NCBI GenBank assembly: GCA_944387315.1
Contig: CALXEL010000087.1
Coordinates: forward strand, 1 to 43,892
DNA from: an uncultured Clostridia bacterium
GTDB taxonomy: Bacteria > Bacillota > Clostridia > Oscillospirales > Ruminococcaceae
Length of the DNA stretch: 43,892 bases
Reading direction: 5' to 3'
Both the position numbers and the translations under genes were made by a program. The notes under the pieces are model-generated. The model was not told the origin of the DNA. It ran no database searches and saw only the letters and a list, made by a program, of their open reading frames with translations. Below are positions 25,818 through 33,688 of this stretch, in pieces (position 1 is the stretch's first letter; each line of letters opens with the position of its first letter).

Positions 25818-26906
25818 ATGACCTCTTTTTTTCAGAAGGGACATTTCCTTTCTTATTATGGAAAAGGACAGGATTTTAATCAAAACAGAAATCCCAATGA
25901 ATACACCTATGTCAGTGGCTATGGGTTTACCCCGCCGCCTCCTCAGGTAAGTGAAAAGCGGCTGATTCAGGCATATTCCTCTGCTTTGGGTGGAGCAGTA
26001 TTGATGTTTTTGTTTCTATCCATGTTTCTTCCAGCCCTGGTTCTGAATTTTTTGGGGATGTTTATTCCCAGTATCCGCATTTTAGATTTTCAGGTAGTAG
26101 CTCCGCCAGTGATAACCGAGCTGGCTTCCGGCATTGCCTATTGTGTCGCTCTATTGGCGCCTTTTGTCCTGTATAGTAAATATGTGCGGATTCCTTCTTC
26201 CATGGCAGTGCCGTTGAAACGTCCCAGTTCCCGATTGGTTCTTCCGGCTGTTTTTGTAGGTTTGGGTATGTCGGTTATGGGCGCCTATAGTGCCGCATCC
26301 ATTTCCGCTGTATTCTCCGCCTTCGGGTATTGGCCGTCCTCTCCAGATTTAACTGTGCCCTCAGGAATTTTCGCTACCATTCTGTTCTTTGTCAATTCAG
26401 CGGTGCTGCCGGCGTTGTTGGAGGAGGTCGTATTTCGAGGCATTGTTATGCAGTCCCTGCGCCGTTTTGGCGATGCCTTTGCTTTGCTGGCTTCTTCTAT
26501 TATTTTTGCCGCGGTCCATGGTAATTTTGTTCAGGCTCCCAGTGCTTTTCTGGTTGGATTGGCTATGGGGTATTTTGTGCTGTTGACTGGTTCTTTGAGA
26601 ATTGCCATGGTGATTCATTTTATTAACAACGCAGTGGCTGTGATCTCCAGTATTCTTACCCTCTATGCCGGGGATAGTATCCAGTTGGCTGTAACATATG
26701 GCATCTATCTGTGCTATATGCTTTTAGGATTGATTGGGTTGTTACTGCTGGTGCGAGTGCAGGGAAATCTGTTCTCCTTTCCTCCAGCGGAGACAGTGAC
26801 CCCTGAGAGACAAAAGATGACCTTATTTTTCACCTCAGCAGGTATGGCGGTGGCGATGATTTTGTTGGTTATAATGGCTGCCAGTACCCTATATCCTATC
26901 CGCTAA
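25818..26906 (+). CDS. CPBP-family intramembrane metalloprotease/glutamic endopeptidase
   Basis: A 362-aa membrane protein of the CPBP (Abi, Rce1-like) family. A soluble N-terminus of about 50 residues precedes eight or so helices. Catalytic motifs are EEVVFRG (Glu202-Glu203, Arg207), FAAVHGNF with its His, and HFINN near the end. Relatives cleave prenylated peptides, mature bacteriocins or act in self-immunity; no peptide gene is seen nearby, so the role is open. ATG 25818 has AAGGAG (25803-25808); the upstream frame to 25704 has only a TTG and no site. It ends 13 nt before tadA, so they are probably co-transcribed. Confidence 0.9.
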   Translation: MTSFFQKGHFLSYYGKGQDFNQNRNPNEYTYVSGYGFTPPPPQVSEKRLIQAYSSALGGAVLMFLFLSMFLPALVLNFLGMFIPSIRILDFQVVAPPVITELASGIAYCVALLAPFVLYSKYVRIPSSMAVPLKRPSSRLVLPAVFVGLGMSVMGAYSAASISAVFSAFGYWPSSPDLTVPSGIFATILFFVNSAVLPALLEEVVFRGIVMQSLRRFGDAFALLASSIIFAAVHGNFVQAPSAFLVGLAMGYFVLLTGSLRIAMVIHFINNAVAVISSILTLYAGDSIQLAVTYGIYLCYMLLGLIGLLLLVRVQGNLFSFPPAETVTPERQKMTLFFTSAGMAVAMILLVIMAASTLYPIR

Positions 26907-26919
26907 AGGAGAAAGTCTC

Positions 26920-27372
26920 ATGGTATATGATGACGCGTATTTTATGTCAATAGCCTTGGAGCAAGCCAAAGAGGCAGCCAGACAGGGCGAGGTGCCAGTG
27001 GGTGCCTGTATTGTGCAGGACAATCAAGTAATTGCCACAGGGTACAATCGCAGAGAACTAGATCAAAACGCCTTGGCTCACGCGGAGATTTTAGCCATTG
27101 AGCAGGCTTGCAAGGTTTTGGGGGGATGGAGGCTGCACCGATGCAGCCTTTATGTGACCCTGGAACCCTGCCCCATGTGTACAGGCGCAATTATCAACGC
27201 CCGTATTCAAAGGATTGTGTATGGGGCCAAAGATTCAAAAGCGGGATGTTGTGGCTCAGTTTGCAATATGACAGCCATGCCTTTTAACCACCATCCCAGA
27301 ATTACTTCTGGGGTGTTGGAAGAGGAGTGTATGGCCCAGTTGAAAGAATTTTTTAAGGCTCTGCGTCGATAG
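26920..27372 (+). CDS. tadA: tRNA-specific adenosine deaminase
   Basis: A 150-aa enzyme that turns A34 into inosine in tRNA-Arg(ACG) (family knowledge). The zinc and catalytic residues are all present: His54 and Glu56 in ALAHAEILAIE, Cys84 and Cys87 in EPCPMCTGA. The N-terminal DAYFMSIALEQAKEA and the VPVGACIVQ motif are typical. It has an AGGAG-type site and follows the CPBP gene closely. Its terminator stem starts within the last codons, with the stop codon in the loop. Confidence 0.96.
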   Translation: MVYDDAYFMSIALEQAKEAARQGEVPVGACIVQDNQVIATGYNRRELDQNALAHAEILAIEQACKVLGGWRLHRCSLYVTLEPCPMCTGAIINARIQRIVYGAKDSKAGCCGSVCNMTAMPFNHHPRITSGVLEEECMAQLKEFFKALRR

Positions 27373-27386
27373 GCAGAGCTTTTTTA
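27358..27386 (+). terminator. Terminator overlapping the end of tadA
   Basis: Seven-bp GCTCTGC/GCAGAGC stem (27358-27364 with 27373-27379), 8-nt loop carrying the tadA stop codon, and a run of T after it. Confidence 0.85.
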
Positions 27387-27708
27387 TTGCCAAAAGATTG
27401 AGAAAATACATAAATCTATTGGTTTATAGGTTGTGGAAAACTTGGTGGAAAGAGTGGAAATCTTGCAAACAAATCGGGAATTTCCAGTAAATGACCTGGG
27501 GAAAACTGGTGATGGGGATTGTGGAGTATCTTAAAATCCATAGAGATTTTATTTGGAATTTTATGGGCATTGTGTTGAAATAGCAAGAAAACAGCCTGTG
27601 TAATTGTCTGTTTTGAACTTATTATGGCGATAAAACAATACATTTCCAAGGGAGGGGCAGACATGCTATAATAAATATGTGACATCAGAGGGAAAGTGAG
27701 GAATTAGA
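27373..27708. other. Intergenic region between tadA and the WYL regulator
   Basis: 336 nt. The first bases are the tadA terminator tail; the last 50 hold the WYL-gene promoter. In between is G-rich/AT-mixed DNA with one sequence fitting a DnaA box on the minus strand (TGTGGAAAA near 27431). I looked for the SRP RNA found after tadA in Bacillus and found no GGAAGGAAGCA-like core. No gene is called. Confidence 0.55.
27644..27672 (+). promoter_or_regulatory. Promoter of the WYL regulator gene
   Basis: A perfect TATAAT at 27667-27672 with a weak TTCCAA 17 nt upstream (27644-27649), 37 nt before the start codon. Confidence 0.55.
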
Positions 27709-28701
27709 TTGGCAAAAGCACCTCATCAAAAAGGAAAGCTATTGGCTCTGCGGAGTATCTTTTTGGAAAAAACAGATGAAGAGCATGGATTGACCATTCC
27801 CCAGTTGATCGATCTTTTGGCCCAACAGGGGATTTCAGCCGAGCGAAAAAGCATATATGATGATATTGAGACACTCCGGCTCCATGGTGTGGATATTGAG
27901 CTGCGGAGGGGTAAACGCAGCGAGTACTATGTTGCCAACCGTCTCTTTGAGCTTCCGGAACTGAAATTGTTGGTGGATGCTGTACAGGCCTCTAAATTTA
28001 TTACCCACCGCAAATCCACCCAGCTGATTAAAAAAGTGGAAAGTTTGGCCAGCGATTACGAAGCCCAATCCCTGCAGCGCCAGGTCTATGTGGCTGGCCG
28101 GATCAAAACCATGAATGAAAGCATTTATTACAATGTGGATAAAATACACACTGCCATCAGCGCCGGAAAGAAAATATCTTTTCAGTACTTTGAGTGGACT
28201 GTCAATAAAGAAAAGAAACCCCGCCGCCAGGGGAAAAATTATTGCATCAGCCCCTGGGCGTTGGCGTGGGAAGATGAGAATTATTATATGATTGGATATG
28301 ACAGCCAGGCAGAATGTATTAAGCATTACCGTATTGATAAAATGATGTCTATTGAGATGCTCAGCCAACCCAGGGATGGCCAGGAGCATTTTAAGGCTTT
28401 TGATATGGCAAGTTATACCAGTAAACTGTTTGGTATGTTTGGTGGGGAAGAAGAAGTCATTCGGATGCGGTTTGCCAACCGGCTGGCCGGAGTGGTGATT
28501 GACCGGTTTGGCAGGGATGTTCCTATGACCCACAGTGGGCCGGACCATTTTATTGCTACAGTGCGGGTGGCAGTGAGCCCTCAATTTTTGTCCTGGGTGT
28601 TTGGTTTTGGTGGGGATGTAAAAATTCTTTCTCCCCAATCGGTCATAGAACAACTGAAAGTACAGGCAACTACCGTGTTGCTTCAATATCAGGAGACATA
28701 G
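27709..28701 (+). CDS. HTH and WYL-domain transcriptional regulator
   Basis: A 330-aa regulator. Residues about 8-65 form a winged HTH of the HTH_11/DeoR type (ALRSIFLEKTDEEHGLTIPQ, then ERKSIYDDIETLRLHGVDIE). A WYL domain follows at about 140-225, with the SPWALAWEDENYYMIGYD stretch where the tyrosine-rich motif stands for WYL, and a C-terminal WCX part. WYL domains bind nucleic-acid or small ligands and often control defence or metabolic genes. It starts at TTG 27709 with GAGGAA just upstream. The converging YoaK-type gene may or may not be its target. Confidence 0.9.
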   Translation: MAKAPHQKGKLLALRSIFLEKTDEEHGLTIPQLIDLLAQQGISAERKSIYDDIETLRLHGVDIELRRGKRSEYYVANRLFELPELKLLVDAVQASKFITHRKSTQLIKKVESLASDYEAQSLQRQVYVAGRIKTMNESIYYNVDKIHTAISAGKKISFQYFEWTVNKEKKPRRQGKNYCISPWALAWEDENYYMIGYDSQAECIKHYRIDKMMSIEMLSQPRDGQEHFKAFDMASYTSKLFGMFGGEEEVIRMRFANRLAGVVIDRFGRDVPMTHSGPDHFIATVRVAVSPQFLSWVFGFGGDVKILSPQSVIEQLKVQATTVLLQYQET

Positions 28702-28752
28702 CATAATAAAACAGACGGCGAAAACTTAGTTTTCGCCGTCTGTTTTATTATG
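28702..28752. terminator. Bidirectional terminator, 24-bp perfect stem
   Basis: Arms 28702-28725 and 28729-28752 pair at all 24 positions around a TTA loop. T-rich on both sides. It includes the stop codon of the minus-strand YoaK-type gene and starts right after the WYL gene stop. Confidence 0.92.
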
Positions 28753-29434
28753 GGTGAGCTTGATGGGAAGTTTCTAAAGGGTGGCGCACCAGGCGGATCA
28801 GTACAATTCCAAGTAAAAGGCAACAAAACCAGATTGCAGGTTCCTGAAAGATTCCAATTAAAACAGTACCCGCAATGGCGCCGGTCAGGAAACAGAAGAT
28901 GATGGTCAGATAATAGAGAATGCTTTTGCCCGCGCTTTTATCCCCATAAAACAGGTAGAGAGAAAGCATTTCAGAAATAGAACGCAGATTGCCTGTACAC
29001 ATAGTGGAGGCGTAAGGGGCTCCTTCTACCAGCCGGAAGCTGGCAACTTGGATGCCACAAATTGTTGAAATCAAACTGGTAACCAACAGATAGGGCACCT
29101 GGGCAGAAAAGCAGCCAATACAAAATAACAGTACAATTTCAATCAGGGTTGTACATTGCCGCCAGTGAATTTTTTCAAAACCGGCGAACCGGTGCCGTAC
29201 TGTTTCAGTCAGCATGACGCCAAGAGAAAAAGCGCACACAGGCACTAAATATCGCCCTGCCCTGGCAAAATTGCCGCTGGCTAAATGAAAGCCCATTAAA
29301 GCGATGTTGCCGGTTTGGCCATTGGCAAATACACCGCCTTTCAGCAGAAAGGTGTAGATGTCCAAAAAACCGCCAGTAAAAGCAAGTAAAATGCCAGTAG
29401 ACAGACGCTGAGATATAGGTAAAGAAGAATTCAT
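28748..29434 (-). CDS. YoaK/DUF1275-family membrane protein
   Basis: A 228-aa membrane protein of about six helices. Family stretches include GILLAFTGGFLDIYTFLLKG, FANGQTGNIALMGFHLASG and YASTMCTGNLRSISEM. The function of DUF1275 is not settled. ATG 29434 is chosen since GAGG lies 8 nt upstream; a TTG two codons earlier is too close to the site. It has a strong sigma-A-like promoter on the minus strand and shares its terminator with the WYL regulator. Confidence 0.87.
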   Translation of the reverse strand: MNSSLPISQRLSTGILLAFTGGFLDIYTFLLKGGVFANGQTGNIALMGFHLASGNFARAGRYLVPVCAFSLGVMLTETVRHRFAGFEKIHWRQCTTLIEIVLLFCIGCFSAQVPYLLVTSLISTICGIQVASFRLVEGAPYASTMCTGNLRSISEMLSLYLFYGDKSAGKSILYYLTIIFCFLTGAIAGTVLIGIFQEPAIWFCCLLLGIVLIRLVRHPLETSHQAHP

Positions 29435-29477
29435 AACCAAATCCTCATTATTAATATATAAATTTGCATTAGTTCAT

Positions 29478-29506
29478 ACTATACCCGCTTTATAAAAGAA
29501 AGTCAA
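29478..29506 (-). promoter_or_regulatory. Promoter of the YoaK/DUF1275 gene
   Basis: On the minus strand, TTGACT (29501-29506), 17 nt, TATAGT (29478-29483), about 44 nt before the start codon. Confidence 0.75.
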
Positions 29507-29605
29507 GGGGAAAAACCACAGTGTTTTTTACTGAAAAAGTCCGTTTTTTGGGTCAGTACAATTGATACAATATAACTAAAGCAATCACATGAAGGAGGAA
29601 TGGCT

Positions 29606-29908
29606 ATGGCGGCATTGGCTTTTTTAGGGATGATATTTTGTGGAGTTGTATTGCGCCGGACTATGGCAAGGGAATATATTTTAGCGGATCAGCAGAGAAG
29701 ACAATATGAACGGTATACCAAAGCCCACAACTTTAATCGGCAGCGGCAGATGGAAATTGGCAGTTTGATCTCTTTGACAATGGCGGATCTTGACGGTGTT
29801 CCACTGCGCAGGCAGAAAGGGGAAAGCTATCTGAGAACCCGGCGGAAAGCAGTGGCCGCCCAATGCGCCAGAGAGGGGTTTGAATATGATCCCCGGTTGG
29901 TTCTGTAG
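29606..29908 (+). CDS. Small protein of unknown function with N-terminal membrane helix
   Basis: A 100-aa product I do not recognise. Residues 2-16 are hydrophobic (LAFLGMIFCGVVL) and could be a signal anchor; the rest is basic and polar, rich in Arg and Gln (QQRRQYERYTKAHNFNRQRQ), and likely cytoplasmic. The AAGGAGG site (29592-29598) fits ATG 29606 better than ATG 29600. It is followed at 18 nt by another small gene with its own ribosome site, so the two may form a small operon. Coding is supported by the site and spacing only. Confidence 0.65.
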   Translation: MAALAFLGMIFCGVVLRRTMAREYILADQQRRQYERYTKAHNFNRQRQMEIGSLISLTMADLDGVPLRRQKGESYLRTRRKAVAAQCAREGFEYDPRLVL

Positions 29909-29926
29909 GAAAGGAGATAGGGCACC

Positions 29927-30058
29927 ATGGGATATGAGTTTAAATATGTCAACCACCATGTGGAAGTTTATGATGTGCAGGGGAATTTCCTTTTTTCCGC
30001 TGATACGTTTCAGGAAGCCAGTCAGGATTTGAGAGATTTAAATATGTGGGACTCATAA
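29927..30058 (+). CDS. Small protein of unknown function (43 aa)
   Basis: Too short for routine calling. It has a good AAGGAG site about 10 nt before ATG 29927 and follows the previous small gene by 18 nt. The product is acidic and soluble, with alternating polar and aromatic residues (YEFKYVNHHVEVYDVQGNF) that look like two beta strands, then a helix. No family is recognised. Confidence 0.55.
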   Translation: MGYEFKYVNHHVEVYDVQGNFLFSADTFQEASQDLRDLNMWDS

Positions 30059-30159
30059 AAAATATATTTGAATACCCCAATAAGGTATGGGAGATACTTG
30101 ACTTTGCGGAATAAAACCAGTACCCTTACATACAGAAAATACAGCAGGAGGCAGTTAAT

Positions 30160-30909
30160 GTGGAAATTGAACGGAAATTTCTAATGGATTCCTTTCCCGA
30201 AGAGACGCCCATCTGTATTCTGCGAATGGCCCAGGGATATTTGGCGTTAAAACCCACTGTACGCATTCGCAGCAGTGTTGGTTCAAAGGGAACAGAATAT
30301 CGTTTGTGTATCAAGGGGAAGGGTGACTTGGTAAGGGAGGAAATCGAGCTGCCTTTGGATGAGGAACAGTTTTGCCGGCTAAGCTCCCTGCTGTGCGGAC
30401 CTTTAATTGAAAAAGAACAGCGGCAATATGTTTTGCCAGATGGACATGTATTGGAATGCAATCAGGTAGAACCAGACAGCCCAGATGGTTTCTGCTATGG
30501 GGAAGTAGAATTTGAGACAGTGGAAGAAGCTTTGGCATTCCAGCCACCGCAGTGGTTTGGAAAAGAGGTTACTGGGCTTTCCGGCTATTCCATGGCAGAT
30601 TATTGGAGGAAAACCCGCCTTGCCCGTAAGGGGGGCTTTTGGGTCTATATGCTGCGCTGTGGGGATGGCAGCTATTACACTGGCTGGACCAATAACCTGA
30701 CCCAGAGGGTGGCAGATCATCAGCGGGGAAAAGGCAGCCGGTATACCCGCAGCCACTTGCCAGTGGAACTGGTGTATGCTGAGGAATGGGGCAGCAAGGG
30801 AGAAGCTATGAGCCGGGAGTATGCCATTAAGCAGCTTACACGAGGGGAAAAAGAGAAGCTGGTGGCCAATTGGGATGCCACTGTGCTTATAAAAGAACTA
30901 ACAAAATAA
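30160..30909 (+). CDS. CYTH-domain and GIY-YIG nuclease-domain fusion protein
   Basis: A 249-aa protein that joins two unrelated domains in one frame. Residues 1-150 look like a CYTH domain (triphosphate-binding tunnel): ExExK at Glu2, Glu4, Lys6, then Arg35/Arg37, a REEIELP stretch (59-65) and EVEFE (115-119). Residues 160-240 look like a UPF0213/YhbQ-type GIY-YIG nuclease: WVYMLRCGDGSYYTGWTNNL, with Tyr163, Tyr173, Arg183 and Glu220. GTG 30160 is the start, with AGGAGG 8 nt upstream, and the ATG two bases earlier is in another frame. No frameshift is visible at the join. A triphosphate- or RNA/DNA-processing role is inferred. Confidence 0.85.
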   Translation: MEIERKFLMDSFPEETPICILRMAQGYLALKPTVRIRSSVGSKGTEYRLCIKGKGDLVREEIELPLDEEQFCRLSSLLCGPLIEKEQRQYVLPDGHVLECNQVEPDSPDGFCYGEVEFETVEEALAFQPPQWFGKEVTGLSGYSMADYWRKTRLARKGGFWVYMLRCGDGSYYTGWTNNLTQRVADHQRGKGSRYTRSHLPVELVYAEEWGSKGEAMSREYAIKQLTRGEKEKLVANWDATVLIKELTK

Positions 30910-30925
30910 GAATTGTGAAATAAAA

Positions 30926-30959
30926 ATGAAAAAGCCCGCCAAACGGCGGGCTTTTTCAT
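30926..30959. terminator. Bidirectional terminator, CYTH-GIY-YIG / YjiG genes
   Basis: Fifteen-bp stem (30926-30940 with 30945-30959), 4-nt loop, T-rich in both directions. It ends the fusion gene and, 70 nt past its stop, the minus-strand YjiG gene. Confidence 0.9.
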
Positions 30960-31029
30960 TTTGCATGAAGAAAAAGGATGGATAACCCATTTCAGGGAAA
31001 CCCAGTGTATGGAAAATGAGAAGTCTAGC

Positions 31030-31533
31030 TTACATAAGACCCATAGCAGTCAGAATGATCCGAACAATGATCATACCAACAGCGGAGTCGATCAGAGGAA
31101 TAGCGAAGAAGATGGGGGTCAGCTTGGGGTTGGCCTCAGAAACCAGTACAATACGGGCATAGTGGCCGATCAAAGTACCCATCAGCATACAGGGCATCAG
31201 GAGGATGGTAGCCTGAGGAGCGGTGATAACACCAGCGGTGTACAGGTTGGCAGCAGCAGCGGCGCCAGCAGCTTTCGCAAAGAAAGCGGAAATCAGTACA
31301 GCGAAAGCCTCACCGGGCAGGCCAAACAGTCCCATTACAGGAGCGAAAACAGTTGCCAGAACATCCATAATACCGCTGACTTTCAGGGCCTGTACCAGAA
31401 CATAACCCATAACCATAGCGGGCATAATGGTGTTAAAACCAATACCTAAACCTTTTCTCGCACCAGCGAAAAATACATCAATAAAATTCTCTTTTTTAGC
31501 CGGAGCTGCAGCCGGAGTTTTTGCAGTGCTCAT
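31030..31533 (-). CDS. YjiG/SpmB-like nucleoside-recognition (Gate) membrane protein
   Basis: A 167-aa membrane protein of the Gate-domain family. Five or so helices contain ARKGLGIGFNTIMPAMVMGY, ISAFFAKAAGAAAAANLYTAG and FFAIPLIDSAVGMII. The pair YjiH-YjiG in E. coli lies with the isoaspartyl dipeptidase gene iadA, so a transport role for peptide-like substrates is plausible here (inference). It starts 1 nt after the YjiH-like gene ends and has a GGAGG site. It is the last gene of the M20-YjiH-YjiG operon. Confidence 0.82.
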   Translation of the reverse strand: MSTAKTPAAAPAKKENFIDVFFAGARKGLGIGFNTIMPAMVMGYVLVQALKVSGIMDVLATVFAPVMGLFGLPGEAFAVLISAFFAKAAGAAAAANLYTAGVITAPQATILLMPCMLMGTLIGHYARIVLVSEANPKLTPIFFAIPLIDSAVGMIIVRIILTAMGLM

Positions 31534-31534
31534 A

Positions 31535-32200
31535 TTACTTGGCCTCCTTTGCGGTTCTGCTCTTCTTAGTCATCTTCAGATAAATTCTCAGCAGGTTGGC
31601 GCCAAAGATTTTGCAGACAATGATCAGCAGAATCATGGGGCCCATAGCCAAGTTAATAATAGGCAGCAAAGCAGCCTGTGTACCGATCATGTTACCAATG
31701 GGAGCAGAGCCAGCATACTGATACGCAACAAATACAGAACGCTCATCATCGGTAATCATGCCGTCATCATAAAGTTGTTTGGTAAGTACAGCAGCAATAT
31801 CCGAACTGTTCAGCGCGTTGATAAAGGCGAGTCCGCAAGCACCGGGGATACCCAGGATAGGCTTCAGAATGGGGGTAAAAGCTACCTGAGCAGCTTCCAT
31901 ACAGCCCATACGGGTCAGAACTTCCAAAAAGCCCATAGCGAAGATACAGCCAGGTACCAGAGTGATGGTGAACATAAAGCCGTCACGAGCACCAGTACCG
32001 TTTTTACCCTGGAAGTTTACGCCGTCGGCGTCAACACCGAAGCTACCTACCATGGTGTTAAAGTCCAGGACATTCAGAGGTTTCAGAGCACCCTCAAACC
32101 CAGTAAACAAACCGGAGAACATGCAGCACATGATCAGCAGTGCCAGCCAGCCTTTCCATGTTACTACTGGTTTTTGTTTCATTGCTTGTTCAGTAGACAT
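31535..32200 (-). CDS. YjiH-like membrane protein
   Basis: A 221-aa membrane protein. Family features are the WLALLIMCCMFSGLFTGF helix near the N-terminus, the GFMFTITLVPGCIFAMGFLE stretch, GIPGACGLAFINALNSSDIA and SVFVAYQYAGSAPIGNMIG. It forms a pair with the YjiG-like protein; the two probably make one transporter. It lies 72 nt after the M20 peptidase gene on the same strand. Start ATG 32200 has an AGGAGG site. Substrate unknown. Confidence 0.82.
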   Translation of the reverse strand: MSTEQAMKQKPVVTWKGWLALLIMCCMFSGLFTGFEGALKPLNVLDFNTMVGSFGVDADGVNFQGKNGTGARDGFMFTITLVPGCIFAMGFLEVLTRMGCMEAAQVAFTPILKPILGIPGACGLAFINALNSSDIAAVLTKQLYDDGMITDDERSVFVAYQYAGSAPIGNMIGTQAALLPIINLAMGPMILLIIVCKIFGANLLRIYLKMTKKSRTAKEAK

Positions 32201-32272
32201 ATTCTTTGTTCCTCCTCGAACTATTTTTTATGGTTACGGAAGACAGATTCCGCTACACCAACACAGGGGGGA

Positions 32273-33463
32273 TTATGCGTTTTCGTATTCGCCAAGGTCT
32301 TTGATAATGGCGGAGATCAGTTTAGTACGCTCGAACAAGGTTTCTACCAAAGCGTACTCGCGATCGGTGTGGTTGTGCTCGCCACGAACACCATAGGAGC
32401 AGATAACAGGGGTACCTACAAAGCAGATACCAGAGGCATCAGATCCACCGCCCAATTTCTTGTGGCCCAGCTTCTCAAAGCCATACCGGTCAGCAATCTT
32501 GGAAGAGAACTCCCAGAAGCCCATAACAGCGGGGGTGCACTCGAAAATGGGGAACGCTTTTTTGTGGTACTGTACGGTGGTATGGGTACCATCGATATGG
32601 TTGCGGTTGCAAATTTCTACAACAGCGGCATTGACCCGGTCAAACTCTTCATAGGACTCAAAACGGGCATTTACCACGAATTTACAATAGCCAGGTACTG
32701 CATTGGGAACGGTACCGCCCTGGATAGTACCAGTGTTGACAGTGGTTCCTTTAGACAGATCGGTGAGAGCCTGAATCTCGGTTACTTTGAGACAAGCTTC
32801 AGCAATAGCGCTCCGGCCGGACTCAAAATCGTTACCAGCGTGGGACTCAACACCAGTTACCTCAACGGTATAGTTGTTGGCAGTCTTACGGCCTACACAC
32901 AGGCTGTTGTCTACCAAACCAGTCTCCAGGTTGAAAGCACAGGCACAACCTTTGGACTCACTCTGGAACAGCTGGCCAGCAGTGGACTTGGGATGGCCAA
33001 TTTCCTCATCGCCGCAGAAGATCAGGCGGATGGGACGATCTTTAAAGCCAATTGCGTTCAGAGCCTTCACTACGTAGATGGCAATTACAATACCGCCCTT
33101 CATGTCCAGGACACCGGGGCCATAGGCCTTGTCACCCTCAATGCGGAAGGGATTCTCGCCAAAGGTACCCTTGGGGAATACAGTGTCGTAATGGCCAGAC
33201 AGAACGACAGGTTTGCCGGGGCGGTCAGCGCCTACAACACCCAGAACGGTGATGGGAGCCTCAGCAGGTACGGGGCCATCCTCAACCATAGTAACTGTAG
33301 CGCCAGCCTCTTCCATAGCTTCTTTAATGCGAGCCGCAACCAGGTCCAGGTTGGCTTTCTCTGTTGAGCTGCCTTCCAGGTTTACCAGGTCTTTCCACAG
33401 AGCGATCATCTCATCTCTATGGGCGTCTACATAGGAAATAATTTCTTTCATGCGTTCATCCAT
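32273..33463 (-). CDS. M20-family metallopeptidase (carboxypeptidase G2-like), locus 2
   Basis: A 396-aa di-zinc M20 hydrolase and paralogue of the protein at 10301-11476. Zinc ligands and catalytic residues are His91, Asp93, Asp120, Glu153 and Glu154 (SGHYDTV, GPGVLDMKGG, GDEEIGHP), with a late NHTDREYA His. Both proteins share ADRPGKPV, GTFGENPFRIE and KAYGPGVLDMKGG. ATG 33463 is chosen as AAGGAGG lies 8 nt upstream; the frame runs on to 33517 without one. First gene of the operon with YjiH and YjiG, which probably import the substrate. Divergent LysR gene upstream. Confidence 0.92.
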   Translation of the reverse strand: MDERMKEIISYVDAHRDEMIALWKDLVNLEGSSTEKANLDLVAARIKEAMEEAGATVTMVEDGPVPAEAPITVLGVVGADRPGKPVVLSGHYDTVFPKGTFGENPFRIEGDKAYGPGVLDMKGGIVIAIYVVKALNAIGFKDRPIRLIFCGDEEIGHPKSTAGQLFQSESKGCACAFNLETGLVDNSLCVGRKTANNYTVEVTGVESHAGNDFESGRSAIAEACLKVTEIQALTDLSKGTTVNTGTIQGGTVPNAVPGYCKFVVNARFESYEEFDRVNAAVVEICNRNHIDGTHTTVQYHKKAFPIFECTPAVMGFWEFSSKIADRYGFEKLGHKKLGGGSDASGICFVGTPVICSYGVRGEHNHTDREYALVETLFERTKLISAIIKDLGEYENA

Positions 33464-33543
33464 CGCATATGCCTCCTTATACAAATTTCCATCGCATAAT
33501 AACTTTCTATTTTGCATAAAAAACTTTTTTACGAGAACATTTT

Positions 33544-33572
33544 ACCATAGGTTTTCATCAATGAAACCGCAA
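33544..33572 (-). promoter_or_regulatory. Promoter of the second M20 operon
   Basis: On the minus strand, TTGCGG (33567-33572), 17 nt, TATGGT (33544-33549). The spacer carries an imperfect inverted repeat, GGTTT..AAACC, which could be part of a regulator site. Confidence 0.5.
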
Positions 33573-33625
33573 CTAATTGATATTAAATAGTCAAAAAATG
33601 AATAACTTAGAAAAATAAACTTTGG

Positions 33626-33658
33626 CATTATACAATATTTACAAAATAACCTATAATG
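33626..33658 (+). promoter_or_regulatory. Inverted repeat and -10 region before the LysR gene
   Basis: CATTATA (33626-33632) and TATAATG (33652-33658) are perfect 7-bp arms. The right arm holds the TATAAT -10 box of the LysR gene. Possible autoregulatory site; inference. Confidence 0.5.
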
Positions 33659-33688
33659 TGGTAGGCTATTGTTAGAAGGGGGAAGCTT

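Noticed and set aside
27387..27660. SRP RNA or oriC-like region after tadA
   Set aside because: In Bacillus the SRP RNA gene follows tadA, but its conserved core is missing here. Only one DnaA-box match was found, too few for an origin.
31427..33367. 646-codon plus-strand frame across the YjiH and M20 genes
   Set aside because: It spans two real minus-strand genes and their gap; no ribosome site and no family features.
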